DNA of 9,306 nucleotides from Burkholderiaceae bacterium (GTDB lineage: Bacteria; Pseudomonadota; Gammaproteobacteria; Burkholderiales; Burkholderiaceae). Location of the stretch: positions 1 through 9,306 of the forward strand of contig JANWUU010000086.1 of NCBI GenBank assembly GCA_025057735.1, read 5' to 3'. Positions within the stretch are counted from its first letter, which is position 1, and every line of letters begins with the position of its first letter. Both the position numbers and the translations under genes were made by a program. The notes below the pieces were generated by a model that worked only from the letters and a program-made list of their open reading frames with translations, did not search any database and had not been told where the DNA came from. This document shows, one piece after another, positions 1 through 5,892 of the stretch.

Positions 1-694
1 CGGTGCGGTGCATGCCGACGGCCTCGCCGAGCGCGTACGCGCGCATGGCGCCGACCTCGGCATCGCGCTGGACGGCGATGCCGACCGCGTCGTGATGGCC
101 GACGACACCGGCACGGTTTACAACGGCGATCAGCTCCTGTACGTGATCGTGCGCGACCGGCTGGCGACCGGCCGCGCCAACGGCGGCATGGGCGCGGTCG
201 GCACGCTGATGACGAACTACGCGCTGGAACGGCGCTTCGGCGAGATGGGCGTGCCGTTTGCGCGCGCCAAGGTCGGCGACCGCTACGTGCTGGAACTGCT
301 GGAGCAGAAAGGCTGGCTGTGGGGAGGCGAGGGGTCCGGCCACCTGCTGTGTCTGGATCGGCACACGACGGGTGACGGCATCGTCAGCGCGCTGCAAGTG
401 CTGGCGGCGATGCGGCGCGCCGGCAAGCGCCTGCACGAGCTGACGGCAGACCTGCCCCTGCTGCCGCAGAGCCTCGTCAATGTGCGGCTCGCACCCGGAT
501 TCGACTGGGCGGGCCACGAGCCGCTCGCGCGCGCCCGCGAGGCCGTGGAACGTGAGCTGCAAGGGCGCGGGCGGGTGCTGATCCGCGCCTCCGGTACCGA
601 GCCCCTGCTGCGGCTCATGGTGGAGGCAGAGGACGCTGCGCAGGCCGAGCGGCTCGCGCAGCGCCTCGCGGAGGCGGTACAGGCGCCCGTCTGA
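1..694 (+). CDS. glmM: Phosphoglucosamine mutase GlmM, 3' part (5' end outside window)
   Basis: GlmM interconverts glucosamine-6-phosphate and glucosamine-1-phosphate in the cytoplasm, on the route to UDP-GlcNAc for peptidoglycan and LPS. The frame is open from the left edge (first full codon at base 2), so this is a truncated gene. About 230 C-terminal residues are visible, against about 445 in typical GlmM. The metal-binding loop DGDADR is at bases 71-88, the sugar-binding loop GEGSGH at 326-343, and the phosphate-binding C-terminal motif [10 protein letters not shown] at about 584-613. The catalytic serine loop lies upstream and cannot be seen. The metal loop has Ala where many GlmM proteins have Gly (DGDGDR), a tolerated variant in the phosphohexomutase superfamily. 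A GTG at base 8 is internal and not the true start. A phosphomannomutase paralogue is the main alternative, but the glmM-pst-pho gene order supports GlmM. Confidence 0.9.
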   Translation, partial: GAVHADGLAERVRAHGADLGIALDGDADRVVMADDTGTVYNGDQLLYVIVRDRLATGRANGGMGAVGTLMTNYALERRFGEMGVPFARAKVGDRYVLELLEQKGWLWGGEGSGHLLCLDRHTTGDGIVSALQVLAAMRRAGKRLHELTADLPLLPQSLVNVRLAPGFDWAGHEPLARAREAVERELQGRGRVLIRASGTEPLLRLMVEAEDAAQAERLAQRLAEAVQAPV

Positions 695-717
695 CGCGGC
701 GCGCTTACGCTGCCGCG
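695..717. terminator. Short stem-loop between convergent glmM and SPW genes (possible bidirectional terminator)
   Basis: The 24 bases between the glmM stop and the stop of the opposing SPW gene hold an inverted repeat. CGCGGC at 695-700 pairs perfectly with GCCGCG at 712-717 across an 11-base loop. The position between two convergent genes suits a bidirectional terminator. The stem is only 6 bp and no T-tract follows on either side, so any effect on termination is uncertain. Confidence 0.3.
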
Positions 718-718
718 C

Positions 719-1075
719 TCAGTGCGCTGGCTTCCACCAGCCGCCGATGTCGCGGTCGGTACCCAGCGCCCACAGCGCCAGCACCGCCACGATCAGGCCG
801 ACGATCACCGCGTTATAAAGCGCCGCGGTGACGCCCGCGAACCCCAGGATCCAGGGCGACGCGATCAGCCACAGGCCGAAGACGACATTGGCCCACTGCT
901 GCCACGCAAAGACGCGGAACATGGCCCAGATCGCGGCAGCGCCGATCAGGATGCCGAGGACGGCCGCGTTCCATGTCGGCACCGCCTCGCCGGCGTACGA
1001 CAGCAGCCAGGGCGAGACGATCATCCAGACGCCCAGCACCAGGTTGACCGGGTCCTGCCAGTGCTTGATGGTCAT
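719..1075 (-). CDS. Small SPW-repeat integral membrane protein
   Basis: This is a 118-residue hydrophobic protein of the SPW-repeat family, whose function is not established. It holds two copies of the diagnostic motif. The first is VSPWLLSYAG, in a segment starting HWQDPVNLVLGVWMIVSPW. The second is ASPWILGFAG, in a segment starting QQWANVVFGLWLIASPW. Each is followed by another hydrophobic helix (about residues 36-54 and 84-105), giving about four transmembrane segments arranged as an internal duplication. The ATG at 1075 is preferred over an upstream start at 1108 because a strong AAAGGGGGT ribosome-binding site lies just before it and the SPW homology begins there. It is the last gene of the minus-strand block, 81 bases after the HAD phosphatase gene. 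Nothing ties it functionally to arsenic or phosphate beyond position. Confidence 0.85.
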   Translation of the reverse strand: MTIKHWQDPVNLVLGVWMIVSPWLLSYAGEAVPTWNAAVLGILIGAAAIWAMFRVFAWQQWANVVFGLWLIASPWILGFAGVTAALYNAVIVGLIVAVLALWALGTDRDIGGWWKPAH

Positions 1076-1107
1076 ATCGATACCCCCTTTGGATACGCAA
1101 CCAAGCA

Positions 1108-1152
1108 CCCGGGCCGGCCCAGCGGATCATCGCCGGCAGCGGCTGGCCCGGG
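1108..1152. repeat. GC-rich inverted repeat between the HAD and SPW genes
   Basis: Arms at 1108-1119 (CCCGGGCCGGCC) and 1141-1152 (GGCTGGCCCGGG) are complementary at 11 of 12 positions, around a 21-base loop. The repeat fills most of the 81-base gap between the HAD stop and the SPW start. In the minus-strand transcript it would fold just after the HAD stop codon and before the SPW ribosome-binding site. It could reduce read-through or stabilise the upstream mRNA. No T-run follows, so it is not a standard intrinsic terminator. Confidence 0.4.
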
Positions 1153-1156
1153 ACGA

Positions 1157-1972
1157 TCAGCGGAATGCGTCCGCTTTGAGCGGCGCCGGCGCGTCGGGGT
1201 TCCCGGCGTCGCGCGCCGCCAGCAAGCGGCGCAGCAGCGCGAGGTCGACGTACGGCGCGCCGCCCGTGCGGCGCGCCGCGATCGCCGCGGGCAGCGGCTG
1301 GTCGGGGTCGCCGAGCGAGGGCAGGAACAGATCGGCCTCGGAGAAATCCTGATCGAGCGTCCAGAAGCTCGGCGTGGCGACCACGAATATGCCGGCGCCG
1401 CGCGCGGCGGCGACCCCGTTGGCCGAATCCTCGAAGGCGACGCAGGCGCGCGGGTCGACCTGCAGGCGCTGCAGCACGTACCGGTAGATGTCCGGCGCCG
1501 GCTTGCGCCGCGTCACCACGTCACCGGCGGCGATGACCGCGAAGCGCTGCACGGTCCCGGCGCCGAGGGCGCGTGCCAGCAGCGTCTCGACCCCGGCGGC
1601 CGTGCCCGTGGTGGCGACGGCGAGCTGCACGCCGCTGGCGAGTGCCTCCTCAATCAGCCGGCGCATGCCGGGCCGCAGCGGCACATGGCCGCCCTCGAGC
1701 AATTCGCGGTACGCCTCCACCTTGGCGCGATGGATGTCGTCGATGCGCGCTTCCAGCGCCGCACGCTCCTCGGGCGGCAGCGCCAGAGAGTCCAGATGCC
1801 GGCGGATGCGCTCGCGGCCGCCGGAGACGCCGAGCAGCTCCGCATAGCGCGCGCGGCTCCAGCGCCAGTCGAGGTCGTATTGATCGAAAGCGCGGTTGAA
1901 GGCCAGCCGGTGCGCCTCCTCGGTGTCGGCCAGCGTGCCATCGACGTCGAAGATCAGGGCGAGCGGTTGCAT
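1157..1972 (-). CDS. HAD-superfamily phosphatase, CbbY-like
   Basis: This is a predicted cytoplasmic 271-residue HAD phosphatase. CbbY enzymes dephosphorylate xylulose-1,5-bisphosphate, an inhibitory by-product of Rubisco. All HAD motifs are present: DVDGT with nucleophile Asp9 and acid/base Asp11, motif II around ATTGT (residues 120-124), Lys157 in RRKPAPD, and the metal-binding pair Glu181-Asp182 in AFEDSANG. The cap region contains LDWRWSRARYAELLGVSGGRERI (residues 34-56), which resembles the CbbY signature with its TGGKERI-type loop. The C-terminus is slightly longer than usual for CbbY (230-255 residues). The ATG at 1972 is chosen because AGAAAGG lies six bases upstream and the DxDGT motif follows at once. 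An in-frame ATG at 2053 would add 27 unrelated residues. The gene starts 99 bases after the ACR3 stop on the same strand. No Rubisco gene is in view, so the substrate is uncertain; beta-phosphoglucomutase-like or general sugar phosphatase activity is possible. Confidence 0.85.
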   Translation of the reverse strand: MQPLALIFDVDGTLADTEEAHRLAFNRAFDQYDLDWRWSRARYAELLGVSGGRERIRRHLDSLALPPEERAALEARIDDIHRAKVEAYRELLEGGHVPLRPGMRRLIEEALASGVQLAVATTGTAAGVETLLARALGAGTVQRFAVIAAGDVVTRRKPAPDIYRYVLQRLQVDPRACVAFEDSANGVAAARGAGIFVVATPSFWTLDQDFSEADLFLPSLGDPDQPLPAAIAARRTGGAPYVDLALLRRLLAARDAGNPDAPAPLKADAFR

Positions 1973-2071
1973 GGGGCGCCTTTCTGCGGTGTCCGCATTT
2001 CGTCGAGCCTCCCCGTGCCGCGGATTGCAGCGCATTTCCGCCCGGGCGGGCAATCCTCCCGATGCGGAAGC

Positions 2072-3223
2072 TCAGCGTCCGGCGCCGCGCTCGTACCAGC
2101 CCCGCGTGGCGTTGACCACGCGCACCACGGCCAGCATCAGCGGCACCTCGATCAGTACGCCGACCACGGTGGCGAGCGCGGCGCCCGATTCGAAGCCGAA
2201 CAGACTGATGGCCGCGGCCACCGCCAGCTCGAAGAAATTCGATGCTCCGATCAGGGCCGAGGGGCAGGCGACCGCGTGCGCCTCGCCGAGGCGGCGATTC
2301 AGCCAGTACGCCAGTGCCGAGTTGAGGAACACTTGGATCGCGATCGGCACCGCCAGCAGGGCGATCGTGAGCGGTTGCGCCAGGATCTGCTCGCCCTGGA
2401 AGGCGAACAGCAGCACGATGGTGGCGAGCAGGGCGGCGCTGGAGGCGGGGCCAAGCCGGGCGAGCAGCGCGTCGACGGCGGCCTGACCGCCGTGCGCCAG
2501 CACACGCGCACGCACCGCCTGGGCGATCGCCGCCGGCACCACGACGTACATCACGACCGACAGCAGCAGCGTGTCCCACGGCACGGCGATAGCCGACATG
2601 CCGAGCAGCAGGCCGACGATCGGTGTAAAGGCGATCACCATGATGACGTCGTTCAGGGCGACCTGCGTGAGCGTGAAATAAGGGTCGCCGCGGGTCAGCC
2701 GGCTCCACACGAACACCATCGCCGTGCAGGGTGCCGCCGCCAGCAGGATCAGGCCCGCCACGTAGCCATCCAGTTGCTCGGGCGGCAGGTACGGCGCGAA
2801 CGCCTGACGCACGAACAGCCAGGCGAGCAGCGCCATGGAAAACGGCTTGACAGCCCAGTTCACGAACAGCGTGACGGCGATGCCGCGCAGATGCCGGCGC
2901 ACCTGGCCGAGGGCGGCAAAGTCGATGCGCATCAGCATCGGGACCACCATGGCCCAGATGAGGATGCCGACCGGCAGGTTGACGTGCGCGATGTCCAGCC
3001 GCCCGAGGGCCTGCACCGGCGCGGGAAACCAGCGGCCGATGGCGATGCCGACGACGATGGCGAGCGCCACCCAGACGGTCAGATACCGTTCGAAGCCGTG
3101 TAGCGCAGATTCGCCCGCGGAGGCCCGCAGGCTTTCCCCGGCGGGGCTGCTCACGGCCAGTGCCGGGGGCAGACCGGGGCGGACCGGCTCACGGGTTGCG
3201 GTCGGCCGTGCGGCCGATCGCAT
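2072..3223 (-). CDS. acr3: Arsenite efflux permease, ACR3 family
   Basis: ACR3 is an inner-membrane secondary carrier that exports arsenite (in some members also antimonite) using the proton motive force. The product is up to 383 residues with about ten hydrophobic segments. The family landmarks are clear: Cys166 in LAAAPCTAMVFVWSRLTRGD (the conserved TM4 cysteine needed for transport) and Glu332 in PSALIGASNFFELAVA. The homology begins near residue 44 (FERYLTVWVALAIVVGI), so the first 40 or so residues are an unusual polar extension or an annotation artefact. The ATG at 3223 overlaps arsC by 35 bases. An in-frame GTG at 3154 (residue 24) would give a more typical length and a 34-base gap. 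Neither has a convincing ribosome-binding site. It follows arsC in the same direction and is very probably co-transcribed with it. The TM4 cysteine motif and the arsC neighbour argue against a bile-acid/sodium symporter, the related superfamily. Confidence 0.92.
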   Translation of the reverse strand: MRSAARPTATREPVRPGLPPALAVSSPAGESLRASAGESALHGFERYLTVWVALAIVVGIAIGRWFPAPVQALGRLDIAHVNLPVGILIWAMVVPMLMRIDFAALGQVRRHLRGIAVTLFVNWAVKPFSMALLAWLFVRQAFAPYLPPEQLDGYVAGLILLAAAPCTAMVFVWSRLTRGDPYFTLTQVALNDVIMVIAFTPIVGLLLGMSAIAVPWDTLLLSVVMYVVVPAAIAQAVRARVLAHGGQAAVDALLARLGPASSAALLATIVLLFAFQGEQILAQPLTIALLAVPIAIQVFLNSALAYWLNRRLGEAHAVACPSALIGASNFFELAVAAAISLFGFESGAALATVVGVLIEVPLMLAVVRVVNATRGWYERGAGR

Positions 3224-3695
3224 CCAGTTCGCGCTGCAACGCTAGCCGGTCGAGCGATTCCAGCCGCAGACTGGTAAACAGCGAGATGCGCCGCTGTAGC
3301 TGCTCGAAGGCGGTGGCGAAGGCGCGCTCGATCTGCTCGGGCGCGCCCGTGGCCGCCGCGGGGTCGGGGATGCCCCAGTGCGCCGTCAGCGGCTGCCCCG
3401 GCCAGGTCGGACAGACCTCGCCCGCCGCGTTGTCGCACACGGTGAACACGAAGTGCAGCGGCGGCGAGTCCGGGCGCGCGAATTCGTCCCAGCTCTTGCT
3501 GCGCAGACCGTCGGTCGGCAGCCGGTTTCGAGCGATGAGCTTGAGCGCCACCGGATGCACCTCCCCCTTCGGATGGCTGCCCGCGCTGAACGCTCGAAAG
3601 CGATCCGGGGCCATTGCGTTGAGGAGGACCTCGGCCATGATCGAACGCGCCGAGTTGCCGGTGCACAGAAAGAGAACGTTGTATGGGCTTTTCAT
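3189..3695 (-). CDS. arsC: Arsenate reductase ArsC, low-molecular-weight tyrosine phosphatase type
   Basis: This cytoplasmic enzyme reduces arsenate to arsenite, which the downstream ACR3 can export. The 168-residue protein opens with YNVLFLCTGNSARS, holding the P-loop CX5R of the LMW-PTP fold (Cys11 to Arg17). The further redox cysteines expected of this class are Cys87 and Cys95 in VFTVCDNAAGEVCPTWPG, followed by a HWGIPDP motif (Asp111) that supplies the general acid. The retained cysteines favour a reductase over a plain tyrosine phosphatase. Whether thioredoxin or glutaredoxin is the electron donor cannot be read from sequence. The start at 3695 is chosen because the P-loop strand follows directly; an in-frame ATG at 3755 would add 20 Arg-rich residues and reach into the pstS promoter. 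No Shine-Dalgarno sequence precedes 3695. The gene is divergent from pstS, 126 bases away, and overlaps the acr3 reading frame. No arsR regulator gene lies beside it. Confidence 0.92.
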   Translation of the reverse strand: MKSPYNVLFLCTGNSARSIMAEVLLNAMAPDRFRAFSAGSHPKGEVHPVALKLIARNRLPTDGLRSKSWDEFARPDSPPLHFVFTVCDNAAGEVCPTWPGQPLTAHWGIPDPAAATGAPEQIERAFATAFEQLQRRISLFTSLRLESLDRLALQRELDAIGRTADRNP

Positions 3696-3703
3696 CGCGA
3701 CGG

Positions 3704-3737
3704 ATGATCGGCGCCCAAGATGACCGTTGCGTGACGC
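3704..3737 (-). promoter_or_regulatory. Candidate Pho box and -10 facing arsC
   Basis: Read on the minus strand from 3737 to 3720, the sequence is GCGTCAC-GCAA-CGGTCAT. These are two heptamers in the 7-4-7 layout of a PhoB site (consensus CTGTCAT, four bases, CTGTCAC), matching at 5 and 6 of 7 positions. Exactly ten bases further is GATCAT (3709-3704), 4 of 6 to TATAAT. This is the spacing of E. coli Pho promoters. It would start transcription about two bases before the arsC ATG, giving an almost leaderless mRNA. The heptamer match is weaker than in the pstS-facing site, so this is a hypothesis. Confidence 0.35.
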
Positions 3738-3748
3738 CCGCCGGCGGC

Positions 3749-3782
3749 CGGTCACGGATCTGTCACATGCCCTTCCTACACT
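3749..3782 (+). promoter_or_regulatory. Pho box and -10 element of the pstS promoter
   Basis: CGGTCAC-GGAT-CTGTCAC at 3749-3766 is a 7-4-7 tandem heptamer matching the PhoB-binding consensus. The second heptamer is perfect (CTGTCAC) and the first differs at one base. Ten bases after the site is TACACT (3777-3782), a 4 of 6 match to the -10 element. This is the same spacing as in E. coli phoA and pstS, where the Pho box replaces the -35. Transcription would begin near 3789, leaving a leader of about 33 bases that contains the pstS ribosome-binding site. The encoded PhoB is in the same operon, so this implies autoregulation on phosphate starvation. Confidence 0.75.
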
Positions 3783-3821
3783 CCCGGCGTCTCAAACGAC
3801 ACGTCAAACGGAGGACGTCGC

Positions 3822-4823
3822 ATGAAAGTCGCCGCGCGTTTCGCGCCTATCGCCGCCGCGGTCGCCGCCGCGGCCAGCGTTTCCGTCGCCGCTCCGGCGG
3901 CGGCGCAGGTCGTCAAGATCGACGGCTCGAGTACCGTCTTCCCGGTCACGGAGGCGGTGGCCGAGGATTTCCAGAAAGCCAAGAAAGGCGCCGTCAAGGT
4001 CACGGTCGGCATCTCCGGTACCGGCGGCGGCTTCAAGAAGTTCTGCCGCGGCGAGACGGACATCTCGAACGCCTCGCGGCCGATCCTGAAGAGCGAGATG
4101 GAAGAGTGCGCCAAGAACGGCATCCGCTATCTGGAGATGCCGGTCGCCTATGACGCGCTGACGGTGGTGGTCAACCCGAAGAATCCGCTCACCAGCATCT
4201 CGGTCGAGGACCTGAAGAAGATGTGGGAGCCGGCCGCGCAGGGCAAGATCACCAACTGGAATCAGGTCAACGCGTCGTTCCCGAATGCGCCGCTGAAGCT
4301 GTTCGGCGCCGGCGCCGACTCGGGCACGTTCGATTACTTCACGGAGGCGGTTACCGGCAAGGCGAAGGCGAGCCGCGGCGATTACACCGCCAGCGAGGAC
4401 GACAACGTGCTCGTGCAGGGGGTGAGCCGCGATGTCAATGCGCTCGGCTTCTTCGGCTACGCCTACTACGCCGAGAACAAGGACAAGCTGAAAGCGCTCG
4501 CCATTTCCTGGAAGGGCGGCAAACCGGTGGCGCCCTCGCTGGAGACCGTGATCAACGGCACGTACCAGCCGCTGTCGCGCCCGATCTTCATCTACGTGAA
4601 CGAGAAGTCGGTGGCCAAGCCGGAGGTGCGCGAGTTCGTCGAGTACTACAACCGCAACGCCGAGCGGCTGGTCAAGGAAGTGAAATACGTTCCGCTGCCG
4701 GCCAAAGCCTATCAGTACAACCTGGAGACGCTGTCGAAGATGCGCGTGGGCACCAAGTTCGGCGGCGAGAACAAGGTGGGGCTGACGATCGAAGAGTTGA
4801 TGAAGATCGAGGCCAAACTGTAA
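3822..4823 (+). CDS. pstS: Periplasmic phosphate-binding protein PstS (SphX-like subfamily)
   Basis: PstS captures phosphate in the periplasm and delivers it to the PstCA channel. The 333-residue precursor has an Ala-rich signal peptide with a likely cleavage after Ala28 (PAAA|QV); there is no lipobox cysteine. The mature protein begins [21 protein letters not shown], typical of the PBP-like-2/SphX type and unlike the E. coli PstS start. Phosphate-contacting segments are DGSSTVF (33-39), [24 protein letters not shown] (64-87) and the later [12 protein letters not shown]. Cys74 and Cys95 probably form the structural disulfide seen in this subfamily. GGAGG at 3810-3814 lies seven bases before the ATG. 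It is the first gene of the operon, directly behind the Pho box. The terminator-like hairpin after it suggests that it is made in excess over the membrane parts. It could bind arsenate to some degree, but selectivity cannot be judged here. Confidence 0.95.
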   Translation: MKVAARFAPIAAAVAAAASVSVAAPAAAQVVKIDGSSTVFPVTEAVAEDFQKAKKGAVKVTVGISGTGGGFKKFCRGETDISNASRPILKSEMEECAKNGIRYLEMPVAYDALTVVVNPKNPLTSISVEDLKKMWEPAAQGKITNWNQVNASFPNAPLKLFGAGADSGTFDYFTEAVTGKAKASRGDYTASEDDNVLVQGVSRDVNALGFFGYAYYAENKDKLKALAISWKGGKPVAPSLETVINGTYQPLSRPIFIYVNEKSVAKPEVREFVEYYNRNAERLVKEVKYVPLPAKAYQYNLETLSKMRVGTKFGGENKVGLTIEELMKIEAKL

Positions 4824-4837
4824 CGCTGCTGTCCGCT

Positions 4838-4868
4838 GCGCGCGGAGGGCGACCCCTCCGCGCGCTTT
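4838..4868 (+). terminator. Perfect 12-bp intercistronic hairpin after pstS (attenuator or mRNA-stabilising element)
   Basis: GCGCGCGGAGGG (4838-4849) and CCCTCCGCGCGC (4854-4865) are perfect complements around a CGAC tetraloop, followed by TTT. The hairpin starts 14 bases after the pstS stop, within the 114-base pstS-pstC gap, the only long gap in the operon. The T-run is short, so partial termination or protection of the pstS message from 3' exonucleases is more likely than full termination. Either would raise PstS above PstCAB, as is usual for binding-protein transporters. Confidence 0.7.
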
Positions 4869-4937
4869 CGCGCACTCGCACGCGCGATCCCATGAGGCGC
4901 CGCTGCCCGCGACGGTGCTGGCGCGGAAGAAATTAAA

Positions 4938-5891
4938 ATGGCACCGGCTTCCACACCCGCAACCACCGTTTCGATGCCCGTCGACTTCGACGTCACGCGC
5001 CTGCACCACAAGGCGACGCGCAACGTCAAGGAGCGCATCATCGAGCTGGTGTTGTTCTTGGCGGCCTTTTCGGCCGTCGCCACCACGCTGGCCATCGTCT
5101 ACATCCTCGTCTACGAATCGATCGGGTTCTTCGACCACGTGTCGCTGAAGGACTTCCTGACCGACACGATGTGGACGCCTCTGTTCGCCGACGCGCGCTA
5201 CGGCATCCTGCCGCTGGTGTCGGCCACGCTGACCGTGGCGGGGGTGGCGCTGCTGATCGCCATCCCGATGGGCACGGTGGTGGCGATTTATCTGTCGGAG
5301 TTCGCGCCACATTGGGTACGCGAGACGGTCAAACCGTTCCTCGAGATGCTGGAGGCCGTGCCGACGGTGGTGTTCGGGTACTTCGCGCTTCTGTTCGTGA
5401 CCCCGCTGCTGCAGAAGCTGATTCCGGAGTTGCCCGGCTTCAACATGCTGTCGGCCGGGATCGTCATCGGCATCTTCATCCTGCCGTATATCAGCTCGGT
5501 GGCGGAGGATGCGATGCGGGCGGTGCCGATGAGCATGCGCGAGGGTTCCTACGCGATGGGCGCCACGCGCTTCCAGACCGCCGTCCGCGTAGTCACGCCG
5601 GCGGCGCTTTCTGGGATCATCGCCGCCTACATCCTGGCCATCTCGCGTGCGATCGGCGAGACGATGGTGGTGGCAATCGCCGCCGGCCTGCAGCCGAACT
5701 TCACGTTCAACCCCACCGAGCAAGGGGCGACGATCACCGCCTACATCGTACAGGTGGCGCTCGGTGACCTGCCGCACGGCTCGATCGGCTATCAGAGCAT
5801 CTTCGCCGCCGGGTTGACGCTGGTGGTGATGACCCTGGGCTTCAACGTGATCGGCCACCTGCTGCGCCGGCGCTTCCGCGAGGCGTACTGA
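4938..5891 (+). CDS. pstC: Phosphate ABC transporter permease PstC
   Basis: PstC is one of two inner-membrane subunits forming the phosphate channel of the PstSCAB importer. The 317-residue protein has a polar N-terminal tail of about 35 residues, a first membrane helix at about 36-60, and about six helices in all. The family segment EAVPTVVFGYFALLFVTPLLQ spans residues 139-159. The EAA-type coupling loop that docks on PstB is REGSYAMGATRFQTAVRVVTP (201-221), followed by ISRAIGETMVV (235-245). The arginine-rich C-terminus faces the cytoplasm. The ATG at 4938 has GGAAGA seven bases upstream in an otherwise A-rich stretch. It lies 114 bases after pstS, across the hairpin, and one base before pstA, so it is the head of the tightly spaced distal part of the operon. 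Pairing with pstA and order after pstS distinguish it from other permeases. Confidence 0.95.
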   Translation: MAPASTPATTVSMPVDFDVTRLHHKATRNVKERIIELVLFLAAFSAVATTLAIVYILVYESIGFFDHVSLKDFLTDTMWTPLFADARYGILPLVSATLTVAGVALLIAIPMGTVVAIYLSEFAPHWVRETVKPFLEMLEAVPTVVFGYFALLFVTPLLQKLIPELPGFNMLSAGIVIGIFILPYISSVAEDAMRAVPMSMREGSYAMGATRFQTAVRVVTPAALSGIIAAYILAISRAIGETMVVAIAAGLQPNFTFNPTEQGATITAYIVQVALGDLPHGSIGYQSIFAAGLTLVVMTLGFNVIGHLLRRRFREAY

Positions 5892-5892
5892 C

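Noticed and set aside
1994..2038. Eight-base direct repeat CGCATTTC at 1994-2001 and 2031-2038 in the acr3-HAD gap
   Set aside because: Too short and only two copies; the spacing of 37 bases does not suggest a known operator. It could be chance.
2038..2049. Perfect 12-base palindrome CCGCCCGGGCGG between the acr3 stop and the HAD start
   Set aside because: It leaves at most a 4-bp stem with a 4-base loop, has no T-tract, and such GC palindromes are expected by chance in this composition.
722..3103. A 793-codon open frame on the plus strand, antisense to the SPW, HAD and ACR3 genes
   Set aside because: The translation is rich in Arg, Gln, His and Asp without any fold or motif, as expected from the antisense frame of GC-rich genes. 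The opposite strand encodes three well-recognised proteins.
3730..3756. Inverted repeat CGTGAC (3730-3735) and GTCACG (3751-3756) as a single regulator operator
   Set aside because: The arms are better explained as parts of two opposed Pho-box-like tandem repeats, each with 11-base periodicity and its own -10-like element. A single dyad operator remains possible but less supported.
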